Of a DNA stretch of 64,000 nucleotides, positions 24,958-35,082 are shown piece by piece. How positions within the stretch are numbered: the stretch's first letter is position 1; the number at the start of each line of letters is the position of its first letter. The notes beneath the pieces are model-generated. The model had not been told where the DNA came from, ran no database searches, and saw only the letters and a program-made list of their open reading frames with translations. Origin of the DNA: an uncultured Clostridia bacterium (GTDB lineage Bacteria > Bacillota > Clostridia > TANB77 > CAG-508); NCBI GenBank assembly GCA_934133005.1, contig CAKPAI010000006.1:5594-69593 (forward strand), read 5' to 3'. Made by a program: the position numbers and the translations under genes.

Positions 24958-26988
24958 ATGGAAGATAAAAAAGTTATTGCAATAGTAGTTACATATAATA
25001 GAAAAGAGTTATTAAGAGAGTGTATAAATGCTCTATTAAATCAAGAATATAATAACTGTGATATTTTAATTGTAGATAATGCAAGTACTGATGGTACAAA
25101 GGAATATATAAGTGATGAGTTAAAAAATAGTAGAGTTCACTATGTTAACACAGGAAAAAATTTAGGTGGAGCAGGTGGATTCAATTATGGTATGAAAGAA
25201 GCCTTTAGAATTGGTTGTGATTTTATGTGGATTATGGATGATGATTGTATAGTTCATAAAGATTCCTTAACAGAATTATTAAAGGCGGATAAACAACTTA
25301 ATGGAGAATATGGCTTTCTATCAAGCAAAGCATTATGGAAAAATAATAGTATATGTACAATGAATATTCAAAAAAGAAAGTTTTCAAAATGGCTAAAAAA
25401 TTTTGAAACAAATATGCAACCTATTGCTATGGCATCATTTGTATCTTTGTTTATAAAATCAGAAATAGTAGAAGAGTTAGGACTTCCAATTAAAGATTTT
25501 TTTATATGGACTGATGATTGGGAATATACAAGAAGAATATCAAGAAAATATAAATGCTATTATATATCAAACAGTATTGTAACACATAAATCAAAATTAA
25601 ATGAGGGAGCTAGTATAGCAACTGTAGATGGTGATAGACTTGAAAGATTTAAGTATATGTATAGAAATGACGTTGTTTTGTACAGAAGAGAAGGAATAAA
25701 GGGCTGGATCTTGTTATACATGCGTTTAGCACTACATAAATTAAGAATCCTAAAATCTAGCAAAAATGATAAAAAAGACAGAATTAAGATAATTGATAGT
25801 GCAATAAAAGAAGGAAAAAAATTTAATCCTAAAATCGAATATGTATGTGACAAAGTGAAGGTCCTACAAGTATTTGGGGAGCCTCTAGCAAATGGCGGAC
25901 AAGAAGCATTTATCATGAATATGTACAGAAAAATAGACAAGGAAAAAGTACAATTTGATTTTTTTACACCATTTAAATGTGAAAACGAAGAATTAAGGAA
26001 AGAAATAGAAGTTTTAGGTGGAAAAGTGTTCTCAGGAAATATGAGTTTTGACAGAGTAGTAAGAAAGAAAAACTTCAAAATGTCACTAAAGAAGTTTTTA
26101 AAAACTCATAGATACAATATTATTCATATTCATTCAGGAAGTACGTATGAGTTAGCATATGGAGCTAAAATTGCAAAGGATAATGGGGCAAATAAGGTGA
26201 TTGTACATTCTCATTCTATTTCGAAAACAGAATCTTTAAAGGAAAAGCTAAAAAATATATTATTAAAAAAAATAACAAGAAAAAATTTCTTGCAAAATGC
26301 AGATAATTACTTAGCTTGTTCAAAAATAGCAGCAGAAACTAAATATCCAAATGAAGTTATAATAAATAATAAATATCAGATAATAAGAAATGGTATAGAT
26401 TTAGAAAAGTTTAAGTTTAATAAAGAGATTAGAGATATATACAGAAATAAATTTGAGTTTAATAATAAAAAAGTAATATGCCATATAGGCAGATTTCAAA
26501 AACAAAAAAATCATGAGTTCATTATAGAGATATTCAAAAAAATCCATGATATAGATAATAATTCAATATTAGTACTTATTGGCGATGGTGAAGATAAAAA
26601 TAAGATAGTAAAATTGATAAAGAAATACAATCTAGAAGATTCAGTACAATTATTAGGAGTTAGAGACGATGTAAATGAAATTTTACAAGGTGTAGATCTA
26701 TTTTTATTTCCTTCATTATATGAGGGGCTTGGTATAGTTGCAATAGAAGCACAAGCAGCAGGAATCAATACAATCTGTTCAACAAATGTTCCAATGGATG
26801 TAAAAGTAACAGAGTTATGCTATCATTTAGATTTAAATAATCCTGAGGAATGGACAAAATTATCTATAAAATTATTAAATGAGAATAAAAAAAGAGAAGA
26901 TACCTCAAATGAAATAAGAAGCAAAGGTTATGATTCTGAGCTGTCAGCAAAACAATTATTAGATATTTATATAGAAAATAAGGAGTAA
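24958..26988 (+). CDS. Two-domain glycosyltransferase, GT2 followed by GT4
   Basis: 676 residues. Domain 1 (about 1-295) is GT-A fold, family 2, with VVTYNRKELLREC, LIVDNASTDGT, GKNLGGAGGFNYG and the metal-binding MDDDC; this style resembles galactofuranosyl and rhamnosyl transferases such as GlfT. Domain 2 (about 300-676) is GT-B family 4: FGEPLANGGQEAFI, RNGIDLEKF, HIGRFQKQKNHEF, and the EX7E-type EGLGIVAIE. So one polypeptide probably makes two consecutive linkages. A UDP-galactopyranose mutase gene downstream makes a galactofuranose donor plausible for domain 1, but this is inference. Confidence 0.88.
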   Translation: MEDKKVIAIVVTYNRKELLRECINALLNQEYNNCDILIVDNASTDGTKEYISDELKNSRVHYVNTGKNLGGAGGFNYGMKEAFRIGCDFMWIMDDDCIVHKDSLTELLKADKQLNGEYGFLSSKALWKNNSICTMNIQKRKFSKWLKNFETNMQPIAMASFVSLFIKSEIVEELGLPIKDFFIWTDDWEYTRRISRKYKCYYISNSIVTHKSKLNEGASIATVDGDRLERFKYMYRNDVVLYRREGIKGWILLYMRLALHKLRILKSSKNDKKDRIKIIDSAIKEGKKFNPKIEYVCDKVKVLQVFGEPLANGGQEAFIMNMYRKIDKEKVQFDFFTPFKCENEELRKEIEVLGGKVFSGNMSFDRVVRKKNFKMSLKKFLKTHRYNIIHIHSGSTYELAYGAKIAKDNGANKVIVHSHSISKTESLKEKLKNILLKKITRKNFLQNADNYLACSKIAAETKYPNEVIINNKYQIIRNGIDLEKFKFNKEIRDIYRNKFEFNNKKVICHIGRFQKQKNHEFIIEIFKKIHDIDNNSILVLIGDGEDKNKIVKLIKKYNLEDSVQLLGVRDDVNEILQGVDLFLFPSLYEGLGIVAIEAQAAGINTICSTNVPMDVKVTELCYHLDLNNPEEWTKLSIKLLNENKKREDTSNEIRSKGYDSELSAKQLLDIYIENKE

Positions 26989-26990
26989 CA

Positions 26991-28292
26991 ATGAAATTAG
27001 TGAAGGAAAATTATAAGAAGATTTGCATGTACATAGGGCTATTTCTAATTTTGTTTTATCCATTTAACATATCATTTAAAGACGTTATATATCCAAATGA
27101 ATATGTTAACTTGATAGTACAAATAGTAGGATTATTATTAGTTATTTTGCCAAACTATAAGAACATTTTGGAAAATTTAATAAAACACTACAAGGTAGTT
27201 ATAATAACAGGTATTGTAGCTATATTACTTATATTTTTTAGAAATGGAGATATTCAAAATAGACATTTCGGAATGCCATTTTACATACTCGAATTTTTTG
27301 CTATTTTATTGATATTTTCTTCAACAAAAGAATGGCAAAAGATTTTTACACATGTATTTATGTTTTTTATAATTGAACATATTATAGGAACATGGTTTTG
27401 TTTTATTTTTAAAAATTTTTATTATAGTAATATATTACCAATTTTTAGTGACTTTAAAACAGAGTTATTATATCAATTTGAACATAATCAAATTGCAGGA
27501 TTTACCCATCATTACAGCACAAATGCAACTTATTTATTACAAGGAATTATATTTGAAATATTCTATTTGAATTATAATATAAAAAATAGCAAAAAGAATA
27601 TAATAAATTATATAATTTTAGCATTAAATGTAGGAGCTATATTACTTACAGGAAAAAGAGCTCAATTGTTTTTTGGCGTGTTGGCCATACTCATTGCAAT
27701 AATATTAAAGAATAAAGGTTATAATATTAAAATTTTAAAAAAATATTATAAACAAATAAGTATTGCTATGATATGTGGTGTAGCAGTAATACTAATAGTA
27801 CCTGCATTTAGAGGCCCAATTGTTAGAGCATATGAAGGTTTTATAAATAAAGATATGTTTCTAACAAGAGAGCCAATGAAGAATTTAGCTATAAATAAAT
27901 TTAAAGAATCACCTGTATTTGGAAAAGGATGGGGAACATATAAATACTATTATCATAATGAGATAATTACGCAAGAAAGAAGTTATATGGATGCACACAA
28001 CATATATTTACAGATATTAAGTGAATTAGGAGTTTTTGGAATTGCAGTCTTTATAGGGTTAAATGCGTATATTGTAATATTAGTATTGAAAGTTAAAAAT
28101 AGTAAGAACATAAGTAAAAAAAGCTATTTATATGTTTTTCTAGCATATCATATTTACATTTTATTAGAAGGTATTGTGGGAAATTCTTTTTATGATATAC
28201 CAGTACTTATACCTTATGGATTTTTTTGGGCAATGATGCTAAACTTAAAAATTGAAGGAGAAAATAATGAGCGAAAAAATATTGACGATTAG
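26991..28292 (+). CDS. Wzy/O-antigen ligase family membrane polymerase
   Basis: 433 residues with ten or more membrane segments. The large loop and signature of the Wzy_C/WaaL family are visible: LTGKRAQLFFGVLAIL, then SPVFGKGWGTYKYYY, and DAHNIYLQILSELGVFG. Likely joins repeat units on the outer membrane face. It starts right after the two-domain glycosyltransferase with AAGGAG upstream, and its tail overlaps the start of the next gene. A second gene of similar type at 39624 means one might be a polymerase and the other a ligase. Confidence 0.82.
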   Translation: MKLVKENYKKICMYIGLFLILFYPFNISFKDVIYPNEYVNLIVQIVGLLLVILPNYKNILENLIKHYKVVIITGIVAILLIFFRNGDIQNRHFGMPFYILEFFAILLIFSSTKEWQKIFTHVFMFFIIEHIIGTWFCFIFKNFYYSNILPIFSDFKTELLYQFEHNQIAGFTHHYSTNATYLLQGIIFEIFYLNYNIKNSKKNIINYIILALNVGAILLTGKRAQLFFGVLAILIAIILKNKGYNIKILKKYYKQISIAMICGVAVILIVPAFRGPIVRAYEGFINKDMFLTREPMKNLAINKFKESPVFGKGWGTYKYYYHNEIITQERSYMDAHNIYLQILSELGVFGIAVFIGLNAYIVILVLKVKNSKNISKKSYLYVFLAYHIYILLEGIVGNSFYDIPVLIPYGFFWAMMLNLKIEGENNERKNIDD

Positions 28293-29259
28293 TGTTGCTG
28301 CATATAATCTAGAAAATTTAATTAGTGAAAATTTAGAATCATTTATAAAATGTAAAGAACGAGAGTTATTAGAAGTTCTTGTAATTGATGATGGTTCAAA
28401 AGATAATACTGCAAATATCGCAAAAGAATATGAAGATAAATATCCTGAAACTATTAGACTTATAAAAAAGAAAAATGAGGGAGCCGGTTCAACAGTAAAT
28501 TATGGAATAAAAAATGCAACTGGAAAGTACTTTAAGATGATAGATGGAGACGACTGGGTAAAATCAGAAGAGTTAGATAATCTTATAAATGAATTGAAGA
28601 ATATTGATGTTGATATGGTTATAACAAATTATATAACTTATAATGAAGCAACAAAACAAATTATAGATAAAACAAATTATAATGTTGAAAGTGGAAAAAA
28701 AGTTAGTCTTTTAGAAATAAGTAAAAACAATAATGTACAAATGCACAATGTATTGTACAAAACAGAAATATTAAAAGATAATAACATTGTATTAGATAAT
28801 GGTTTTTATACTGATATGGAGTATTTACTATTACCTATACCATATGTAAATGACATTATATATTATAATTTTGATATATATATGTATAGAGTTGCAAGGG
28901 AAGGACAAAGTGTAAGCTTATCAAGTATGCAAAAGCATATAGACATGCACAGATTAGTATTAGATAGGTTATTGAAATACTATGAAGAAAAGGCTGAAGG
29001 ACTAGACAATGATAAATCTGGATATATGTTAAAAAAGATTTCAGATATGGCTGATACCCAATTATCTACACTTTTAACCTTTGAAATAAATGAAGAGCAA
29101 AAAAAGAAAATAAAAGATTTCGTAGAATTTATAAAAGGATATGAAAAAGTTTATGACATTTTCAAAAATGGAAAAAAGGAAAAAATTTTATTAAAAAGTA
29201 ATTTTATATTGACTAAATTTGCATCAAAGATGGTCTTAAAAAGGCTTTATAATAATTGA
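28267..29259 (+). CDS. Family 2 glycosyltransferase
   Basis: 330 residues from ATG 28267, chosen for GAAGGAG at 28254-28260; an in-frame ATG at 28252 lies within the preceding gene and lacks a site. GT-A signatures are SVAAYNLENLI, VLVIDDGSKDNT, KKNEGAGSTVNYGI and MIDGDDWV. The C-terminal third is helical without membrane segments. It overlaps the polymerase gene by 26 bases and is part of the same transcript. Specificity unknown. Confidence 0.87.
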   Translation: MSEKILTISVAAYNLENLISENLESFIKCKERELLEVLVIDDGSKDNTANIAKEYEDKYPETIRLIKKKNEGAGSTVNYGIKNATGKYFKMIDGDDWVKSEELDNLINELKNIDVDMVITNYITYNEATKQIIDKTNYNVESGKKVSLLEISKNNNVQMHNVLYKTEILKDNNIVLDNGFYTDMEYLLLPIPYVNDIIYYNFDIYMYRVAREGQSVSLSSMQKHIDMHRLVLDRLLKYYEEKAEGLDNDKSGYMLKKISDMADTQLSTLLTFEINEEQKKKIKDFVEFIKGYEKVYDIFKNGKKEKILLKSNFILTKFASKMVLKRLYNN

Positions 29260-29273
29260 TAGGAAGAGGACGT

Positions 29274-30722
29274 ATGAACAAAAATTCTGTAAAAAAGAAT
29301 TACATATATAATTTAATATATCAAATATTAGTAATTTTGATTCCACTAATAACAACTCCGTATTTATCTAGAGTACTTGGATCAGAGGGAATAGGAATAT
29401 ATAGTTATACAATTTCAATTGTAACATACTTTGTACTATTTGGTTCTTTGGGGATTTCTATGTATGGTCAAAGAGAAATTGCATATACAAGAGAAGATGT
29501 GACTAAAAGAACAAATGTGTTTTGGGAACTTAATATTATAAAAACAATAACTATGATTATTTCAATAGTAACGTTTATATTCACATTTGGAAATGGACAA
29601 CAATATTCTGTATATTATAAAATTTTAGTATTGGAATTGATAGCAAATATTTTTGATATTAGTTGGTTCTTCCAGGGACTAGAGGAATTTAAAAAGACTG
29701 TAACTAGAAATACAATAGTAAAGGTTTTAAGTGTTATATGTATCTTTTTGTTTATAAAGAAGCCGGATGACTTATGGTTATATATTTTAATATATACATT
29801 ATCAAATTTATTTGGAAATATAAGTTTGTGGTTGTACCTTCCTAAGTACTTAAATAAAGTTAATATTAAAAAACTAAAACTTAGAAGACATATTGTACCA
29901 ATACTAAGTTTATTTGTACCTCAAATTGCGATGCAGGTATATCTAGTACTAGATAAAACTATGTTAGGAAGTATGTTAAATAATATGTCGCAAGTAGGAA
30001 ATTATGAGCAGTCACAAAAAATTATAAAGACAGCACTAACATTAGTTACTGCCCTTGGAACTGTAGTTGCACCAAGAATTGCTAACATTATTTCAAGCGG
30101 AAATAGAGAAGAAGTAAGTAAGTATTTAGAAAAATCTTTTAGATTTGTATGGCTATTAGGTTTTCCTATGATGATGGGACTAATAGCTGTTTCTGACACG
30201 GTAGTTCCGTGGTTCTTAGGTGAAGGTTATGAGGAATCTAAAGGACTTATAAAAATAGGTTCAATGCTTATTATGGCAATTGGATTAAACAATGTAAGTG
30301 GAATACAATATTTAATTCCAGCGAAAAAACAAAATATATATACAAAATCAGTTATAATAGCAGCTATAGTTAATTTAATTATGAATTTAGTTCTTATTCC
30401 CAAATTCAAAGCAGGGGGAGCACTTTTTGCATCAGTTATGGCAGAATTCCTAATTATGATTGTACAGCTAATAGATATTAGAAAAGATGTAAATATTTCA
30501 ATTGTTGTTAAGAATTCTGGAAAATATATTATAAGTTCATTTATTATGTTTATTATAGTGTATTTTATAGGAAAAAATATGAACCCTACAATATATACAA
30601 CTGCAATACAAGTTGTGATAGCAGGTATTATATATGCCATAATGTTAGTTGTACTAAAAGATAGCTTTGTAATTGGAATAATACAAGATTTAAAAAAGAA
30701 AATACAAAGGAAGGATATATAA
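29274..30722 (+). CDS. Wzx-type polysaccharide flippase
   Basis: 482 residues from ATG 29274 (AGGAAGAGGA upstream). About 12-14 membrane segments. The N-terminus YLSRVLGSEGIGIYSYTISI is the classical RfbX/Wzx (MOP superfamily) block, with GISMYGQREIAY and, later, PKFKAGGALFASV. Moves undecaprenyl-linked repeat units outward across the membrane for Wzy polymerisation. It closes the first biosynthetic block and sits directly before the glycyl radical enzyme gene, only 7 bases apart. Confidence 0.93.
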   Translation: MNKNSVKKNYIYNLIYQILVILIPLITTPYLSRVLGSEGIGIYSYTISIVTYFVLFGSLGISMYGQREIAYTREDVTKRTNVFWELNIIKTITMIISIVTFIFTFGNGQQYSVYYKILVLELIANIFDISWFFQGLEEFKKTVTRNTIVKVLSVICIFLFIKKPDDLWLYILIYTLSNLFGNISLWLYLPKYLNKVNIKKLKLRRHIVPILSLFVPQIAMQVYLVLDKTMLGSMLNNMSQVGNYEQSQKIIKTALTLVTALGTVVAPRIANIISSGNREEVSKYLEKSFRFVWLLGFPMMMGLIAVSDTVVPWFLGEGYEESKGLIKIGSMLIMAIGLNNVSGIQYLIPAKKQNIYTKSVIIAAIVNLIMNLVLIPKFKAGGALFASVMAEFLIMIVQLIDIRKDVNISIVVKNSGKYIISSFIMFIIVYFIGKNMNPTIYTTAIQVVIAGIIYAIMLVVLKDSFVIGIIQDLKKKIQRKDI

Positions 30723-30729
30723 GTAAGCA

Positions 30730-32703
30730 ATGTCAAAAATAAAGAGAATAGTTAGAGCGGCTATTGGTGATAAAAATTGGAAGCATTTATCTATTGCAAA
30801 AAGAAATTATCAGAAATTGAATAATAGCAACAATAATATATCAAAAGTAAAAGCAGTAATGAAGACTAAGTTGTTAAAAGACTATAATAGATTGTTTCAA
30901 TCAGTACATTTAGAAAAAAGTGAAGATAAATATTTTTACTATTCAATAGATGTTTTCAAAGAATTATATTATGATAATGACATAATTGGAAATTTAATGG
31001 TTGATTATGAAAAAATCTTAAAGAAGTCTTTACAAGAGTATAAAGAAGAGTCTTCAGGTATTTATAAAAAATGTATAAATGCAATAGAATACTTTATTGA
31101 TAGAGAAGAGTCAATAATTGAAAACGATAAAATTAAAGGCAATATAGATGGAATAAAAAATAGAAGTGCTAATTCTTTTCAAGACGCATTGCAACGTATA
31201 TTATTTTTGAACCAGTTGTTATGGCAAACAGGACATTACTTAAATGGTCTAGGAAGACTAGACAAAATATTGATTGAATATTATGAAGAAGACTTGAAAA
31301 ATAGTGTTATTGCATATGATGAGGCTAGACAAATGGTAAAAGAATTTTTAGAAATATTACATCGAGACTACTATTATAAGAGCAATTCCTTAGCAGGAGA
31401 TACGGGACAAATAATAATACTTGGTGGCGAAGATAAAGATGGTAGCTATTTATGCAATGAATTGACATATATGTTTATAGATATTATCAAAGAAATGCAA
31501 GAACCTGATCCTAAAATCTTATTAAGAGTAAGCAGACATACACCTAGAAAATTAATTGAAAAGTCACTGGATTGTATAAAGACTGGAATTGGATGTCCAT
31601 TATTTGCAAATGATGATGTGATAATACCAAAATTGATTGAATTTGGATTTGATGAAAGTGATGTATTTAACTATGGAACTGCTGCATGTTGGGAACCATT
31701 TATTACAGGAAAGTCATTTGACCAAAATAATATTAAATCAATATCTTTCATGAATCCATGGCAAAAAATGCTAGAAAACGAAGATTTAAGCAAGTTCAAC
31801 TCCATTGAAGAAGTTATAAACTGTTATTATAATTATTTAGAAAAATATTTAGATGAATTTAAGACTGAAGTTGATAAAATAAAGTTTTCAAAAGATCCAT
31901 TATTATCAATATGTACTGATAACTGTCTAAAAGACAATAAAGATATAGCAGATGGTGGGGCAAAATATAATAATTATGGATTTACAGGAGTGGGAATTTC
32001 TAATCTTGTAAATTCAATTCTTATGGTTGATGAATATGTATTTAAAAGAAAAAAATATAGATTAGAAGAGTTCTATAATATAATAAAAGAAAATTATGAA
32101 GGACAAGATGATTTATTAAAGGAAATAAAAGAAAATAAAAATAAATATGGCAAAGACGAAGAAAACGTACTAAAAATGTCAAATGAAATCATTAAAAAAG
32201 TATCATTATTTTTTGAAAATAAGAGAAATCCTTTAGGGGGAAAGTATAAGTTTGGGCTTAGTGCACCATCATATATAGAAGAATCTAAAAATTTTCCTGC
32301 TTCATTTGACGGAAGAAAGTATGGAGAGCCATTTGGAGTGCATATTTCTTGTGATGTATTAAATGGATATACAGAATTAGTCCAATTTGCAGCAAAATTA
32401 GATTATGGTGAAGGTCGTTTTAATGGAAATGTAATAGATTTCTTTGTATCTCCTAATTTCATAGAAGATAATTTTGAAAAATTTGTTGACTTTCTAATGG
32501 CAAGTATAAAAATTGGATTCTTTGAAATGCAGATGAATGTAATAAGCAGTGAAAAACTATTAGAAGCGAGAAAAAATCCAGAAAAATTTCCAAATTTAAT
32601 AGTAAGAGTATGGGGATTTAGTGCATACTTTAATGATTTACCAGAAGAATATAAAGAATATATTATTGAAAGGGCTTTAAAAAGTGAAGGAAAAATTACA
32701 TAA
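30730..32703 (+). CDS. Glycyl radical enzyme (PFL-like), unknown substrate, inside the polysaccharide locus
   Basis: 657 residues, soluble. The two radical sites are visible: ACWEP with the thiyl cysteine at 320 and the general-base-type glutamate at 322, and RVWGFSAYF with the radical glycine at 629. The C-x-E motif groups it with dehydratases and lyases rather than with pyruvate formate-lyase, which has Cys-Cys. It is shorter than most family members (about 750-850), mainly at the N-terminus. The cognate activase is next and its ATG overlaps this stop (TAATG). Location between wzx and a membrane glucosyltransferase gene suggests a role in making or modifying a polymer substituent. I cannot name the reaction. 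Oxygen-sensitive by nature, so this fits an anaerobe. Confidence 0.88.
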   Translation: MSKIKRIVRAAIGDKNWKHLSIAKRNYQKLNNSNNNISKVKAVMKTKLLKDYNRLFQSVHLEKSEDKYFYYSIDVFKELYYDNDIIGNLMVDYEKILKKSLQEYKEESSGIYKKCINAIEYFIDREESIIENDKIKGNIDGIKNRSANSFQDALQRILFLNQLLWQTGHYLNGLGRLDKILIEYYEEDLKNSVIAYDEARQMVKEFLEILHRDYYYKSNSLAGDTGQIIILGGEDKDGSYLCNELTYMFIDIIKEMQEPDPKILLRVSRHTPRKLIEKSLDCIKTGIGCPLFANDDVIIPKLIEFGFDESDVFNYGTAACWEPFITGKSFDQNNIKSISFMNPWQKMLENEDLSKFNSIEEVINCYYNYLEKYLDEFKTEVDKIKFSKDPLLSICTDNCLKDNKDIADGGAKYNNYGFTGVGISNLVNSILMVDEYVFKRKKYRLEEFYNIIKENYEGQDDLLKEIKENKNKYGKDEENVLKMSNEIIKKVSLFFENKRNPLGGKYKFGLSAPSYIEESKNFPASFDGRKYGEPFGVHISCDVLNGYTELVQFAAKLDYGEGRFNGNVIDFFVSPNFIEDNFEKFVDFLMASIKIGFFEMQMNVISSEKLLEARKNPEKFPNLIVRVWGFSAYFNDLPEEYKEYIIERALKSEGKIT

Positions 32704-33470
32704 TGGAAGAAAATAATGTAATAATAACTAATATTCAAAGATTTTCACTTCAAGATGGTCCAGGAATCAGAACAACTGTGTTTTTTAAGGGATGTAATTT
32801 AAGATGTCCATGGTGTTCAAATCCTGAAAATTTAAGTTTTGAAATAGAAGAGTATGTAAATGGTAATTCAAAAGGAATATATGGATATAAAGTATCATTA
32901 GAAAATTTATTTGATGAGATAATGAAAGATAAAGATTTTTATGGAGAAGATGGTGGAGTAACTTTCTCAGGAGGGGAATGCTTATTTCAAATAAAAAAAA
33001 TAGAACCACTATTAAAAAGATTAAAAAGAAACAATATAAACATTTGTATAGAAACCGCTTTAACTGTACCAGAAGAATTTTTAGATGTTGCACTAAAATA
33101 TGTTGATTTATTCTATGTTGATATGAAGGTTTTAGATGAAAATATTGCTAAAAGGATAAATGGAGATCCTAAATTGTACAAGAAAAACCTAGAATTATTG
33201 GATTTATCTAAAAAAGATTATATAATAAGAATTCCTATTGTAGAGGACTACACCTATACAGATAAAAACATCAAGGAAATTATAGAAATGTTAGGAAAAA
33301 TCAAGCCACAAAAAGTGGAAATATTTAAAATTCATAGTCTAGCAAAGAAAAAGTATGAAACTCTTCAAAAAAAAATGAATATTTTTAGAGAAATTTCTAA
33401 TGAACAGATGGAAAAGATAAAAGAGAAAATAGAAAAATTGGAAATAAAGTGTGATATCATAAAAATATGA
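32703..33470 (+). CDS. Glycyl radical enzyme activase (radical SAM)
   Basis: 255 residues. Uses S-adenosylmethionine and a [4Fe-4S] cluster to abstract hydrogen from the glycine of the preceding enzyme. The cluster motif is CNLRCPWC (C-x3-C-x2-C), preceded by the activase signature FSLQDGPGIRTTVFFKG, followed by GGVTFSGGEC. The region after the motif lacks the cysteine-rich ferredoxin-like insert of most non-PFL activases, so only one cluster is expected, as in PFL activase. ATG overlaps the upstream stop, supporting coupled synthesis and a dedicated pair. Confidence 0.92.
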   Translation: MEENNVIITNIQRFSLQDGPGIRTTVFFKGCNLRCPWCSNPENLSFEIEEYVNGNSKGIYGYKVSLENLFDEIMKDKDFYGEDGGVTFSGGECLFQIKKIEPLLKRLKRNNINICIETALTVPEEFLDVALKYVDLFYVDMKVLDENIAKRINGDPKLYKKNLELLDLSKKDYIIRIPIVEDYTYTDKNIKEIIEMLGKIKPQKVEIFKIHSLAKKKYETLQKKMNIFREISNEQMEKIKEKIEKLEIKCDIIKI

Positions 33471-33482
33471 GGGGATATTTAG

Positions 33483-35060
33483 ATGAACAAAATAGAAATA
33501 AAAGAACCAATTGAATATATTAGAAAACTGAAAAAATATATTGGAAAAAATGAGATATTAGCTGTTATTACAACAATTATTGTTGGAATGTTAACTAATT
33601 TTAATTTCATTATAACAGAAGCATTACAGCCAGATGCGTTATCAATTGTAAATTGGAATATTGCATCCGAGTGGGAAATATCTCTAGGAAGATATGGAAT
33701 TAAATATATAAATTTATTAAGGTTCGGACTAGTAAATAAGTTTTTAATTGTTTTTATAAGCTTATGTTTTATAACGATAAGTATGATTTTTATTATAAAA
33801 ACATTTAAAATCAAAAACAAACTGTTGATTGTATTACTGTCAGCAATTATTGCAGCTGCACCACAGGTCGCTGAAACATTTTTCTTTATATATTGTGCAG
33901 ATGTGTATTGTCTAGCATTTTGCTTAGCAACTGCAGTAGGATATTTATTAGATAAGTACTTTGAGAGTAAAAAGGTAGTGGCGTTAATTGGTGCAATGTT
34001 ACTAACTGCTTGTGTATGTTCATTCTATCAAGCGTACTTAGGAGTAGTATTGGGAATAACAGTTACTTTATTAGTAAGGTATCTTATAGAAAATGTTAAA
34101 TTAAAAGAGGTAGTTTTAACGGCAGTAAAATTTATAGTAACAATTTTTGTTGGAGTACTTGTTTATTATATCATTTTAAAAATAGTATTGTTAATTAATA
34201 ATATAGAGATGGCTTCATATAAAGGTGCTAATTCACTGGGAATTACTACTATTATGAGTTTGTCTAAAACGATACTTCAATCATATAAAGATTGTTTTGA
34301 ATTTTTCTTTGGAAATACTATTATTTATAATAGCTTCTGGAGAAGAAGAAAGATATATGGTCTTATTGCAATTTTAAGCATTATATGTGTAGCATGGAAG
34401 TTTATTAAAGAAAAATATGAAATGAAACCTATTAGAATAATTTGTTTAATTGTATTACTACTAGTTTTTCCAATTGGTATTAATATAATGGATATAATAG
34501 CACCAGATACATCCATTAATCTTGTAACTGGACCTGGAATAATAACTTTATTTATTTTGGCTATTGTTATAGAAAATTATAGAGAAAATACATCTATAAG
34601 TAATCTTATGAAATGGGGACAAAGTATATTCTTAGTAATAATTATATGGACTTTTGTATTGAGTAACACATACACTGCAATGGCAAGAGAAGAAACTTAT
34701 AGAAATTATTATACGATATCAAATGATATTTATAATAAAGTAACTCAATTAAGTGGGTACTCAAAAGACAAAAACTGGATGTTTAGTTATTATATAGAAT
34801 ATAGGCCAAGTAATTTAGATAGAACGAACGGATTTGTTACATTGAATTATGAAACTTGGAATAATTATAATGGAACTAGACAGAATATCAGTTTTTATAA
34901 AAGATATTTAGGTATTGATATATCAATTTGCTCAAAGCAAGATTATGATAAAATAGTTGCATCAGAGGAATTTAAGAAAATGCCAGTATATCCAAGTGAT
35001 GGATCAATAAAGATTATAAATGATATTATAGTTATCAAAGTGTCTGATAATACATTTTAA
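33483..35060 (+). CDS. GtrII-like membrane glucosyltransferase (Glucos_trans_II family)
   Basis: 525 residues with about ten or eleven membrane segments and a C-terminal soluble part (about 400-525). The first extracytoplasmic loop has PDALSIVNWNIASEWEISLGRYG, here read as the D...GRxG pattern of the GtrII family, and FFFIYCADVYCLAF follows. Such enzymes take sugar from undecaprenyl-phosphate on the outer face and add it as a branch. A GtrB-like enzyme that could charge the lipid is encoded at 57124. The activase gene ends 12 bases upstream. Confidence 0.75.
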   Translation: MNKIEIKEPIEYIRKLKKYIGKNEILAVITTIIVGMLTNFNFIITEALQPDALSIVNWNIASEWEISLGRYGIKYINLLRFGLVNKFLIVFISLCFITISMIFIIKTFKIKNKLLIVLLSAIIAAAPQVAETFFFIYCADVYCLAFCLATAVGYLLDKYFESKKVVALIGAMLLTACVCSFYQAYLGVVLGITVTLLVRYLIENVKLKEVVLTAVKFIVTIFVGVLVYYIILKIVLLINNIEMASYKGANSLGITTIMSLSKTILQSYKDCFEFFFGNTIIYNSFWRRRKIYGLIAILSIICVAWKFIKEKYEMKPIRIICLIVLLLVFPIGINIMDIIAPDTSINLVTGPGIITLFILAIVIENYRENTSISNLMKWGQSIFLVIIIWTFVLSNTYTAMAREETYRNYYTISNDIYNKVTQLSGYSKDKNWMFSYYIEYRPSNLDRTNGFVTLNYETWNNYNGTRQNISFYKRYLGIDISICSKQDYDKIVASEEFKKMPVYPSDGSIKIINDIIVIKVSDNTF

Positions 35061-35082
35061 AATACTTATTAAAGGAGAAATT

